Positions 7,370 to 13,984 of a stretch of 14,739 nt of DNA are shown piece by piece; positions within the stretch are counted from its first letter, which is position 1, and every line of letters starts with the position of its first letter. The DNA lies in assembly GCA_964394085.1 (NCBI GenBank), contig CAYMWF010000110.1, positions 1 to 14,739 of the forward strand, read 5' to 3'. The position numbers and the translations under genes are program-made. Under the pieces are notes generated by a model. That model worked only from the letters and a program-made list of their open reading frames with translations. It made no database searches and had not been told where the DNA came from. This stretch comes from CAYMWF01 sp964394085 [NCBI: uncultured Gemmatimonadota bacterium]. Its GTDB lineage: Bacteria > GCA-2686955 > CAYMWF01.

Positions 7370-7978
7370 ATCAGAACGGCAAACTATGAATTGGTGACTA
7401 TCTGGGATTCCCGGATAGAGGGAGGGGATTTCAGCGAGAGAATCTCTCAGCTCGAAGAGGTTTTAACCAGCGCTGGTTGTGAAATAATCGGTTCGTCCAG
7501 GTGGGGACGCAGGAAATTGGCATACGAGATCAAAAAGAACTACGAAGGTATGTACATGTACCATGTTTTCGAAAGTTCGAAAGATTTCATCAACAAGCTG
7601 GACAAGGAATTACGCCTGAACACGAACGTGCTTCGTCATCTCGTCGTTTCAACGGATTTATCGGAAAAAGATATTGAACGTTTGAAGAAAGACAGGGAGA
7701 GAGCGAAAGCCGAAGCTGAACAGGCCGAACGGGAAGCTGTTGAAGAAGTCGATATGAAGGAAGACTCGACCGCCGATGAAAAGCCGGATGATACCGGCGA
7801 TGAAATAATACCTGCTGTCGAACCTGAAATCGAGCCTGAAGTCGAGCCTGAAGTCGAGCCTGAAGTCGAGCCTGAAGTCGAGCCTGAAATCGAGCTCGAA
7901 CCCGAACCCGCGGAGAATGAAGATTCTGAATCTGAATCCCCGGAAGCGGAATCGCTCGAGGAAAGGACCGACTCGTAG
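7370..7978 (+). CDS. rpsF: 30S ribosomal protein S6 with long acidic tail; apparent ATC start
   Basis: S6 binds 16S rRNA together with S18. Residues 1-95 are a complete S6 domain: the first strand reads RTANYELVTIW, then WGRRKLAYEIKK (about 45-56), EGMY, and NTNVLRHLVV near 85-94. The only usual start codon in frame is TTG at 7391, which would cut the conserved Tyr-Glu of strand 1 and lies 28 bases from any ribosome site. ATC at 7370 gives the expected N-terminus and sits seven bases after AAGGAGG (7356-7362). Upstream in frame there is a stop at 7337 and no ATG, GTG or TTG. I therefore assign ATC as start (202 residues). Residues about 100-202 form a charged helix and then a Glu/Pro/Asp-rich tail with six P-E-V/I-E repeats. 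E. coli S6 instead receives extra glutamates from RimK. ssb, normally between rpsF and rpsR, is absent. Confidence 0.9.
   Translation: MRTANYELVTIWDSRIEGGDFSERISQLEEVLTSAGCEIIGSSRWGRRKLAYEIKKNYEGMYMYHVFESSKDFINKLDKELRLNTNVLRHLVVSTDLSEKDIERLKKDRERAKAEAEQAEREAVEEVDMKEDSTADEKPDDTGDEIIPAVEPEIEPEVEPEVEPEVEPEVEPEIELEPEPAENEDSESESPEAESLEERTDS
7823..7894 (+). repeat. Six tandem copies of a 12-base coding repeat in rpsF
   Basis: Six head-to-tail units of CCTGAARTCGAG run from 7823 to 7894, encoding Pro-Glu-(Val/Ile)-Glu each time. Units 1 and 6 have A in the variable position (Ile); units 2 to 5 have G (Val) and are identical. Such exact repeats can change copy number by slippage, so tail length may vary between strains. 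The repeat lies entirely within the acidic S6 extension. Confidence 0.95.
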
Positions 7979-8000
7979 AGAGGTAAGCATTGAATTGAAA

Positions 8001-8018
8001 CAGGATCGATAGATCCTG
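8001..8018 (+). promoter_or_regulatory. Perfect hairpin in the rpsF-rpsR spacer
   Basis: CAGGATC (8001-8007) and GATCCTG (8012-8018) form a 7-bp stem closed by a GATA loop. It ends 12 bases before the rpsR Shine-Dalgarno and 22 bases before the ATC start codon. There is no T tract, so it is not a terminator. It could be a translational control or RNA-processing element for rpsR. The function is inferred from position only. Confidence 0.4.
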
Positions 8019-8040
8019 AATCATAAAGCGAGGTGGAGAA

Positions 8041-8265
8041 ATCAGAAAGAGAAAAGCAAAAGCATGCTACTTCTGCATAGAGAGGGTGGCGCATATCGAC
8101 TACAAGCAGGAGAAAATCCTGAAAAAATTCATCATGGATTCTGGTAAAATCGTACCGAGGAGGATGTCCGGGACTTGCGCCAAGCATCAGCGGCAGCTCG
8201 CAACAGCCGTCAAGCGCGCAAGGCATATCGCCCTTTTGCCGTTTGTGCAAGACATTCACAGGTAA
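8041..8265 (+). CDS. rpsR: 30S ribosomal protein S18; apparent ATC start
   Basis: The 74-residue translation is a full S18: [11 protein letters not shown] at the N-terminus, [13 protein letters not shown] (19-31), [20 protein letters not shown] (35-54) and [11 protein letters not shown] (58-68). It is the cysteine-rich form, with C9xxC12 and C46xxH49 as possible zinc ligands. No ATG, GTG or TTG exists between the upstream in-frame stop (8017-8019) and the conserved region. The first in-frame ATG (Met32, within FIMDSG) would remove over 40% of the protein. ATC at 8041 is at the standard S18 start and follows GAGGTG (8030-8035) by five bases. Its first two codons, ATC AGA, are the same as in rpsF. 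S18 pairs with S6 on the 16S rRNA platform, and its gene follows rpsF as in most bacteria. Confidence 0.92.
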   Translation: MRKRKAKACYFCIERVAHIDYKQEKILKKFIMDSGKIVPRRMSGTCAKHQRQLATAVKRARHIALLPFVQDIHR

Positions 8266-8289
8266 GGGGCGATTCCCGGGTTCGACCGA

Positions 8290-8952
8290 ATGAAGCTGTC
8301 TGCTCAACAGACGTTTCGAATTGTACCGGTTCTGATATTTTTTCTCGTACTCGGCGGAACACTGAACAGCGATTACGAGACCATTAAAAAAGATATGTTT
8401 CGGGAGATTGATTCTCGTTTTGAAGCATTCACCGGTATGGTTGAGCAAGAAGAGTTGGATGAAGAACGGGCACGGGATCTTGTGCTCAAATTCAGCACGA
8501 TCCTGGCATTTCTGTATCCGGCTTTCATTATTCTGGAACTGATGCTTCTTTCGGGAGGTATTTTGCTTCTAATCAGCCTGGTGGAGAGAACCAGGGGGAG
8601 GAAGCGGAAATATTTAAACCTGTCTGAGCTGAGTTTTCCATTTTTCTATGTGTGGATATTGATATTCGCGACGGGAGCTTCGCTCCTCTCATCAATTTCC
8701 GGTTCGGAAATCCAGTTCAGGTTGTGGCTGAATTACCTGCTTCTGCTCGGTGTCGGTTTCTTTCTGCAGGGGCTGGCGGTGCTTCGATTCGTCGCGGTGC
8801 GGTTGAAAATATCGCCGATCTTCCAGACAGCCGTGCTGACCATTGGAATTCTGGTGTTTTTCCAGGCTTTCGCGCCTCTTGTGACAGCAACAGGTTTCGC
8901 TGATATTTTTCTGGACCTGCGGCGACGGTTCATACTTTCCAGGAACGACTAG
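8290..8952 (+). CDS. DUF2232 (YybS-like) integral membrane protein
   Basis: A 220-residue protein of unknown function with a short N-terminal helix (about 12-24), a charged segment (28-66) and hydrophobic helices near 70-98, 113-136, 146-170 and 179-200. The end, GFADIFLDLRRRF (202-214), resembles the conserved C-terminal Asp and Arg-rich end of DUF2232 proteins. LVERTRGRKRK (98-108) is a basic cytoplasmic loop. A DUF2232/YybS gene is often located between rpsR and rplI, which supports the call. The ATG at 8290 has no clear ribosome site; it lies 24 bases after the rpsR stop, so translational coupling is likely. Its biochemical role is not known. Confidence 0.75.
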   Translation: MKLSAQQTFRIVPVLIFFLVLGGTLNSDYETIKKDMFREIDSRFEAFTGMVEQEELDEERARDLVLKFSTILAFLYPAFIILELMLLSGGILLLISLVERTRGRKRKYLNLSELSFPFFYVWILIFATGASLLSSISGSEIQFRLWLNYLLLLGVGFFLQGLAVLRFVAVRLKISPIFQTAVLTIGILVFFQAFAPLVTATGFADIFLDLRRRFILSRND

Positions 8953-8978
8953 AACTAAACCTGATGAGGAGTGTATAG

Positions 8979-9422
8979 ATGGAAGTGATATTGCGAAAAA
9001 ACATTGAAGCGCTGGGTGAAATCGGTGAAATCGTAACAGTTAAAGATGGGTACGCCCGGAATTACCTGATACCGAACGGTTTTGCTGTCAAAGCGACACC
9101 CGGCAACAGGAAGATCATAGAAGAAGAAAAGGGCGCGCTTCTCCGTAAGAGTGACAGAGAGGTGAAGAAAGCCGAAACGCGTATGAAAGAAATCAGCGGC
9201 GCTTCAGTGACCGCGACGGTAAAGGTGAGTGAAGAGGAACAGATGTACGGTTCCGTCACTACCATAGATATTCAGAAGCTGCTGACACAGCAGGGTATCG
9301 AGGTCGAAAAACGAGAGATTATACTTGAAGAGCCGATAAAATCTCTGGGCGTATATTCCATACCCCTCCGATTCCATCCTGAAGTCGAGGGGACAATCAA
9401 GCTTTGGGTTATCAAGGAGTAA
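8979..9422 (+). CDS. rplI: 50S ribosomal protein L9
   Basis: The 147 residues fit L9 closely. The N-terminal domain binds 23S rRNA and carries the family signature from GEIGEIVTVKDGYARNYLIP (13-32). It is followed by the long charged connecting helix (about 40-75, rich in Glu, Lys and Arg) and the C-terminal domain, which ends near IPLRFHPEVEGTIKLWVI (128-145). L9 helps maintain the reading frame and spacing of ribosomes. ATG at 8979 follows GAGGAG (8966-8971) by seven bases. In contrast to rpsF and rpsR in the same operon, it starts with an ordinary ATG. The usual downstream dnaB is replaced by a BFN-family gene. Confidence 0.96.
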   Translation: MEVILRKNIEALGEIGEIVTVKDGYARNYLIPNGFAVKATPGNRKIIEEEKGALLRKSDREVKKAETRMKEISGASVTATVKVSEEEQMYGSVTTIDIQKLLTQQGIEVEKREIILEEPIKSLGVYSIPLRFHPEVEGTIKLWVIKE

Positions 9423-9432
9423 CGTTAGAATA

Positions 9433-9915
9433 ATGAGAGAGGTCGAAGTTGCTGCTCTCACGTTCGATGTAGCGGTTCAGAGCCCCGTCGTAATCCTGAA
9501 GGAGATAGGCGGCGAACGTACGGTACCGATTTATATCGGTGATGCCGAAGCTCAGGCGATAGGCAGAATCCTAGAGGGCATCCGTATTGAAAGGCCTCAA
9601 ACGCACGATCTTTTTATCCAGATAATTGATAAAATGGAAGCGCACATGAAACGGGCGGTGATCCATGATATCAAGGAGGGCACATATTTCGCGGTTCTGA
9701 ACCTCGAATCAGGCGACACGCACTACAGGATTGACTCACGGCCCAGTGATGCAATCGCGATCGCCCTGAGAGCCGAAGCGCCTATATTCGTTGAAGAAGG
9801 TGTCCTTTTTACTGACGATTCAGGAGAAGGTGCGGAATCGTTGAAGCCCAGATCAATAAGCGATTTCCTCAAGAAGTTACGACCCGAGGATTTTGGAGAA
9901 TTCACGATGGAGTGA
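9433..9915 (+). CDS. BFN-domain (DUF151, bifunctional nuclease) family protein
   Basis: The 160-residue protein matches the BFN/DUF151 family. Visible features are VAVQSPVVILKE (14-25), RTVPIYIGDAEAQAIG (29-44, the most conserved segment), THDLF (57-61), SRPSDAIAIALRAEAPIFV (102-120) and a C-terminal helix. Plant members have been reported to have DNase and RNase activity, and bacterial members are common but poorly characterised. It has no signal peptide and is probably cytoplasmic. The ATG lies 10 bases after the rplI stop; the AAGGAG within the rplI end is 13 bases away, longer than ideal, so coupling may matter. Its catalytic role in this organism is not established. Confidence 0.85.
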   Translation: MREVEVAALTFDVAVQSPVVILKEIGGERTVPIYIGDAEAQAIGRILEGIRIERPQTHDLFIQIIDKMEAHMKRAVIHDIKEGTYFAVLNLESGDTHYRIDSRPSDAIAIALRAEAPIFVEEGVLFTDDSGEGAESLKPRSISDFLKKLRPEDFGEFTME

Positions 9916-10050
9916 GTGGATTTTTTCCGGCCGCTCTTGCGTAGACATTTACTCCACCTGGATACTTTACCCGGGAGTTTCCGTTCAATCTCGGTGATAA
10001 TGACAGGGATTTCCCTGATTGCGGAACGAATGAATCAGGCGGGTGATTCC

Positions 10051-11463
10051 ATGGACTTGACCAGATGTTATGCCGTTTTACCGAAAAAAGTCGGGATAGT
10101 GTTCTTCGTTTTGATCGCGGTATTGTCGGTATGCCTTCCTATGGCGGCTACGGGTCAGGCCTCATCCGACGGTAATTATAAGCTCGAAATATTTCACCAG
10201 GGATTCAATCCGGTGAAAAACCGGGGCGTACTGCGGGCGACGGGAGACAGATACCGTCAATCGGTGTGGCGGGGTGGTCACGATGATGAAGAACTCGATA
10301 CTTCCGAAGCAAACCCTTTCCAGCTGGGTGTCCTGTGTCCCATGACGGGAAATTATGCGGATTTCGGCGAACAGACGCTTAGAGGGGTGCTGACAGCGCT
10401 TGAAGTCGCTGACGTCCACGCTGATTTCGCTTTGATTCTTGGCGATACCCGAGGAGATCCCGTAACAGCCATCACTGAAACAAGGCGGCTGATCAAAGAT
10501 GAGAATGTCTTTGGCATAGTCGGCCCCGTGCTCTCTGATTGCGTACTGGGCTCCGGAGCTCTTGCAAACGAATTAGGTGTAACCTTGATCACACCGACCG
10601 CTACGACCGAAGGCTTGAACAAAATCGGTCCATCTATTTTTCAGGTCCGGCAGCCTCTGGAGCATCAGGCTATCCACCTGGCTGATATTTTTATCCGTAA
10701 TACTGAACTGAGACGTTTCTGCGTAGTCTACTCTGACAGTGAGAGGGGGCGGCGCCTTATGGACGCTTTCGCCAGGAGAATGATCGATGGTGGAGGTGAG
10801 CCGGTTCTCATAGAAGAATATCCGCAATTGATCTCGGAGCAGGATCATGTGCTCCAGCGCATTTTGACAACGGCCCCGGAACTGATTTACATACCCGCCT
10901 ATACACATGAAGTCGTCCAGTTGGTCACTCTGCTCGATCCCGAGTCGAGCAGTTGTGTTCTGGCCGGCAACGTGGGCTGGAACAGTGATATGGTCGAGAC
11001 CCTCGATAATCCGATGATGCACGCTGCATTTACCACAGTCGAATATTTCCGGGGAAACGACTCGGCCATCAACCGTCAATTCGTGAAGCATTATTCAGAC
11101 AGGTTTGGTGAGGCTCCCAATCATATCGCCGCCCTGGGTTTTGATGCCGCGGCGATGATCATCGAACGCGTAATGGATGGTTGCCGGACCAGGGCGTCTT
11201 TATACGAGGAAATCGGAAGCATCAAGAACAGGGAGAGTCTTACGGGAACGATATCCTACGGCGAGGACGGCACACTGTTACGAGAGCCGGTTATACTCGG
11301 TCTGGATAATCGGGGCTACCGTGAAATTGTCCTGGATGAGCAGGGCTTCGCAGCCGATTCTCTATTTACGAGAGAGGTCGTTTTCCGCCGGATACCCCTG
11401 CCCGAACATTTCTTTTACGGTGAATTCCCGCCTCCTGAACCAGAAGATATAAATGGTGAGTGA
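10051..11463 (+). CDS. Exported type-1 periplasmic-binding-fold protein (LivK/LpoA-like)
   Basis: From the ATG at 10051 the 470-residue protein has a clear signal peptide: basic KK at 12-13, a hydrophobic core (14-30) and a likely cleavage site after ATGQA (33-37). The reading frame is open back to a GTG at 9916, but those 45 codons would put the signal peptide inside the protein, so I prefer 10051 (GGGTGA weak ribosome site). The Cys before cleavage (LSVC) is a poor lipobox. After a linker of about 50 residues, the type-1 substrate-binding domain starts at FQLGVLCPMTGNYADFG (90-106). It continues with GPVLSDCVLGSGALANELGV and a C-terminal lobe containing GFDAAAMIIERV. The fold binds amino acids or other small ligands for ABC transporters, or acts as a penicillin-binding-protein activator. 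No transporter genes are adjacent, so the ligand is unknown. Confidence 0.75.
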   Translation: MDLTRCYAVLPKKVGIVFFVLIAVLSVCLPMAATGQASSDGNYKLEIFHQGFNPVKNRGVLRATGDRYRQSVWRGGHDDEELDTSEANPFQLGVLCPMTGNYADFGEQTLRGVLTALEVADVHADFALILGDTRGDPVTAITETRRLIKDENVFGIVGPVLSDCVLGSGALANELGVTLITPTATTEGLNKIGPSIFQVRQPLEHQAIHLADIFIRNTELRRFCVVYSDSERGRRLMDAFARRMIDGGGEPVLIEEYPQLISEQDHVLQRILTTAPELIYIPAYTHEVVQLVTLLDPESSSCVLAGNVGWNSDMVETLDNPMMHAAFTTVEYFRGNDSAINRQFVKHYSDRFGEAPNHIAALGFDAAAMIIERVMDGCRTRASLYEEIGSIKNRESLTGTISYGEDGTLLREPVILGLDNRGYREIVLDEQGFAADSLFTREVVFRRIPLPEHFFYGEFPPPEPEDINGE

Positions 11464-12319
11464 TATTTCTACAACAGCCATTCAGACAAAACTGGATGTC
11501 CTCGATCGACTGCTCGATTCGTACGGTTCTGTACTGGTGGCGTTTTCTGGTGGCACGGACAGCTCTTTCCTGCTTCACAGAGCAATCACCCGACTTTCAC
11601 GGGAGTGCGTGACAGCCGCGTATCTCGATTCCTTCTTTCAGCAGAAAGATGAAAAGAAGCATGCCGAGCGGATTGCGGATCGAAACAACGTGAACCTGGT
11701 TACAGTGCATGTGGATATCGCCTTGTACGAAACCGTGACCAGAAACGAACCGGATAGATGTTACCACTGTAAAAAGGTCATGTTCACGAAACTTGTCAAC
11801 CTCGCAAGGGAGAGGAAAATCAATGTAGTTGCGGACGGAACGAACCTGGACGATCTCGCAGATTATCGTCCGGGAAGAAGGGCCGTCTCCGAAAGCGGAG
11901 CCGTCAGCCCGCTTCTTGAAGCGGGTCTGCGCAAGCGGGAAATTCAGGAAATAATGGCTGAATTCAATATTCCCGGGCGGGGGAGGGGACCGTCAACCTG
12001 TCTCGCTTCCCGCGTACAGTATGGAGAAACTCTAACCTTTCCCCTGCTTCAGCGGATCGGAGAATTCGAAGCGTTCTTAACCGAACTCGGATTTACCGGC
12101 GTGCGGGTTCGCGTTCATAATAACCTGGTGAGACTCGAACTGGATCCCGGGCAGCTGGAACGAGCCGCTTCACAGGATATCCGATTCAAAATCGCGGAAT
12201 TCGCTTCTTCTTCCGGTTTCGATTTCGCGACCCTCGATTTGGAGGGCTACAGAACCGGTTCGATGAATATTTTCAAGGGAGAAACCGATGGCGAAGAAGA
12301 AAGGTCGGGGCGCACCTGA
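11453..12319 (+). CDS. larE: LarE-type ATP-dependent sulfur transferase (PP-loop)
   Basis: LarE activates and adds sulfur to a pyridinium dicarboxylate nucleotide in making the nickel-pincer cofactor of lactate racemase. The 288-residue protein has the PP-loop SGGTDSS (32-38), which binds ATP, then RCYHCKK (102-108), DGTNLDDLADYRPGRRA (128-144) and STCLASRVQYG (181-191). C183 aligns with the sacrificial cysteine of the Lactobacillus protein. C103 and C106 make a CxxC that, with C183, matches the three-cysteine LarE type reported to carry a [4Fe-4S] cluster. The gene overlaps the upstream reading frame by 11 bases, and the next gene starts inside its last 32 bases. larA, larB and larC are not in the window, so the pathway assignment is by family. 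A related sulfur-transfer role is possible. Confidence 0.85.
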   Translation: MVSDISTTAIQTKLDVLDRLLDSYGSVLVAFSGGTDSSFLLHRAITRLSRECVTAAYLDSFFQQKDEKKHAERIADRNNVNLVTVHVDIALYETVTRNEPDRCYHCKKVMFTKLVNLARERKINVVADGTNLDDLADYRPGRRAVSESGAVSPLLEAGLRKREIQEIMAEFNIPGRGRGPSTCLASRVQYGETLTFPLLQRIGEFEAFLTELGFTGVRVRVHNNLVRLELDPGQLERAASQDIRFKIAEFASSSGFDFATLDLEGYRTGSMNIFKGETDGEEERSGRT

Positions 12320-12530
12320 CGGGAATGATTCTTTAGCCTTTACGAAAACGAACCTGATACTTTTTGCGGTCGGACTTGTTGTCGTAATAATAGGCTGGAT
12401 GCTGCTGGGTCAAGGTTCAATCAGCCTTGCGCCGGTTCTTCTGGTTCTTGGCTATTGCATCCTCATCCCGCTTGCTTTGGCTTGGGGTCTGTGGAAGAAA
12501 GATTCGGAAAACGAATCTAAAAGCGGATGA
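12288..12530 (+). CDS. Small two-helix membrane protein (DUF3098-like)
   Basis: This 80-residue protein has a basic N-terminus (MAKKKGR), two hydrophobic segments (about 22-40 and 46-68) joined by a short Gly/Ser loop, and a charged C-terminus. The pattern of a FxKxN start before helix 1, GW in its second half and an APxLLVLGY segment at the start of helix 2 resembles DUF3098, a family of unknown function common in Bacteroidetes and relatives. ATG at 12288 lies within the end of larE and has a good AAGGGAG ribosome site, which supports real translation. No function can be assigned. Confidence 0.65.
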   Translation: MAKKKGRGAPDGNDSLAFTKTNLILFAVGLVVVIIGWMLLGQGSISLAPVLLVLGYCILIPLALAWGLWKKDSENESKSG

Positions 12531-12558
12531 TGGGAGGGTCTGCCGGCGGCACCGTCAA

Positions 12559-12635
12559 TGGTGGGCGAAATAGGAGTTGAACCTACGACCTCCTGCTTGT
12601 AAGGCAGGCGCTCTAACCAGCTGAGCTATTCGCCC
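12559..12635 (-). tRNA. tRNA-Val (anticodon UAC), CCA encoded
   Basis: The minus strand folds as a full cloverleaf. The acceptor is GGGCGAA (12635-12629) with TTCGCCC (12569-12563). The D arm is GCTC/GAGC. The anticodon stem CCTGC/GCAGG encloses the loop CTTACAA, giving anticodon TAC (valine). The T arm GTAGG/CCTAT (with one G-T pair) encloses TTCAACT. Discriminator A (12562) is followed by encoded CCA (12561-12559). It lies opposite to, and just downstream of, the plus-strand gene ending at 12530. Confidence 0.97.
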
Positions 12636-12822
12636 GTTCCGTAAACGAGCCGCATCATAATTTATCCACCTGATCGTGTGCAAGTTATTTCTGGCGGGAT
12701 GCTCGAAAGAACTTACAAATCGTATCGAAATATAGATAAATTCATAGAAGAGCGAGATACAGGCAACCCGGGCGGTTGGTTATTCTGAAGAGTTCTTCTT
12801 TTTTTTTTCGTTAGGGAAAGAT
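12636..12822. other. Intergenic stretch between tRNA-Val and the kinase-like remnant
   Basis: Apart from the tRNA promoter, the only notable feature is a run of ten T (12799-12808) after a weak 4-bp hairpin, GAAG (12787-12790) with CTTC (12795-12798). It lies 14 bases before the ATG at 12823. The stem is too short for a confident terminator call. I see no gene here. Confidence 0.4.
12654..12683 (-). promoter_or_regulatory. Promoter of tRNA-Val
   Basis: On the minus strand TTGCAC (12683-12678) and TATGAT (12659-12654) are 18 bases apart. The mature tRNA 5' end at 12635 is 18 bases beyond the -10. This gives a short precursor of about a dozen bases, typical for tRNA genes. It uses the same -35 hexamer as the glycosyltransferase promoter. 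Confidence 0.65.
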
Positions 12823-13475
12823 ATGTCCGGGAAAGAACTGAAATTATCGAATACAGAAATCTTCTGGCGCGATGAAATTTCGCGCCCGGCTTCCATCGAG
12901 ATCCTGAAGGAGACAGGTGCGGGTCGTGCCGCTGCAGCTTCCCTTGTTCGCTTGCGTGTCGAGGATGAAGAACCTGTAGAGTGCGTTGAAAAACGCTTCA
13001 ATCCGGGTATGCTCACCCGGTCGTCTATTGGTGCTTCTTTCAATCCCCATTCCCTTACCAGCATGTAAGACAGGCGGTCAGCGCCGCTTATTATCGGAGG
13101 ATCACAGCTTCAAGGATATTGAAAGCAAAAACCGGTGTAGAAATTCCGGTGGCGGAACCGCTCTTCATCAGGCGGGATGAGCAGAACGGGGCATTCGTTC
13201 TCGCGGCCCGTTTCGTGAAGGGACGTGGAATAAAGCCCCGGGAAGCTGATCCCCCGCTGATCCGCCGAGGACTCTATAATCATATCATTCGTCCGGGTTT
13301 GGGTTTATTCGGCAGGAAAATTGCCAGGAAGACGCCGCCTCGTGATGAATCGAAGGATCTTTTACGGGTGATCAGCTCTTTTTTTCAACGAGTTTTGCAG
13401 CTTCCAGGAGATTCTCTGCGGTATAATCCGGTTCGGCTTCGTAATAACCGTCTTCTCCTCCAAACCCGGTTCTGA
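12823..13475 (+). pseudogene. Possible frameshifted and truncated LPS-core (WaaP/KdkA-type) kinase remnant
   Basis: Two plus-strand frames look like consecutive pieces of one kinase N-lobe. The first (12823-13068, good AGGGAAAG ribosome site) has LVRLRVEDEEPVECVEKRF (41-59), resembling strands ending in the catalytic-Lys VKR(F/Y) of LPS kinases. The second frame is open from 12990 to 13475. It reads AVSAAYYRRITASRILKAKT (from about 13074), then GVEIPVAEPLFIRRDEQNGA and FVLAARFVKG, resembling the family pattern SrA..W..A..L...GI.vP.P.A..err..g..fL.te. Joining them needs a -1 type shift between 12990 and 13068, for instance loss of a C in the CCCC at 13045-13048. The HxD catalytic motif and C-lobe are absent, and the second frame runs about 100 bases into gmhB on the other strand. 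The family call rests on pattern memory and could be wrong; the region might instead be two unrelated ORFs or non-coding. Confidence 0.3.
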
Positions 13476-13932
13476 GAAGAACCGTGCTGCATCCGGCTCT
13501 TTGACCTGCCAGAATATCGACGGTCATATCACCTATCATCCAGGATGACGCTAAATCTATCGAATGGGTTTCAGCGGCTTTTTGTATCATGTAGGGCAGC
13601 GGTTTTCTACACGAACAGTCACTGGTATGGAGGTGCGGACAATACCTGATATCGGTGATTTCCGCTCCTGCATGAGTTATCGTTTCCATCATCCGTTCGT
13701 GCACCCGGTTTAAAAGTTCTGCTGAAATATATCCCGCTTCTATGCCTCCCTGGTTGGTGATTACTACGAGCAGCCAGCCGGCTTCATGAAGAAGCTTCAA
13801 TCCCTCGAGAGCGCCTTTCTCGAAGACGAGATTGTCCGGATCCTGATTGTAGTTGGTCGTACCGTCCGGGTACTCGTTGGCGAATATCACACCGTCCCTG
13901 TCCAGAAAAACCGCCTTATTTATTTGTTGCAC
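13372..13932 (-). CDS. gmhB: D,D-heptose 1,7-bisphosphate phosphatase (HAD family)
   Basis: GmhB removes the C7 phosphate from heptose bisphosphate in the cytoplasm, a step towards ADP-heptose for LPS core. The 186 residues match in length. HAD motif I is FLDRDGV (9-15; nucleophile D11, acid D13). Motif II is TNQGG (59-63). The zinc site is CPHLHTSDCSC (98-108), which gives the CxH...CxC ligands typical of GmhB, followed by RKP (109-111). Motif IV is GDMTVD (134-139). The start is GTG at 13932, with AGGAGA about ten bases before it. A histidinol-phosphate phosphatase of the HisB-N type is the main alternative, but the length and stand-alone form favour GmhB. It has its own promoter, and its 3' end overlaps the opposing kinase-like remnant. 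Confidence 0.87.
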   Translation of the reverse strand: MQQINKAVFLDRDGVIFANEYPDGTTNYNQDPDNLVFEKGALEGLKLLHEAGWLLVVITNQGGIEAGYISAELLNRVHERMMETITHAGAEITDIRYCPHLHTSDCSCRKPLPYMIQKAAETHSIDLASSWMIGDMTVDILAGQRAGCSTVLLRTGFGGEDGYYEAEPDYTAENLLEAAKLVEKKS

Positions 13933-13984
13933 GGGATAGTCTCTCCTGAAATCGGGTTTAGAAGGCAGCGAACCTGAAAAAAGA

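Noticed and set aside
7391-7393. TTG 7391 as rpsF start
   Set aside because: It removes conserved residues of S6 strand 1 and is 28 bases from the Shine-Dalgarno, unlike ATC 7370.
7636-8448. Long minus-strand ORF opposite rpsF, rpsR and the DUF2232 gene
   Set aside because: It covers three recognisable plus-strand genes, and its Ser/Gly repeats are the antisense of the 12-base rpsF repeat.
9916-10050. N-terminal extension of the binding-fold protein from GTG 9916
   Set aside because: It would bury a clear signal peptide 45 residues inside the protein and has no convincing ribosome site.
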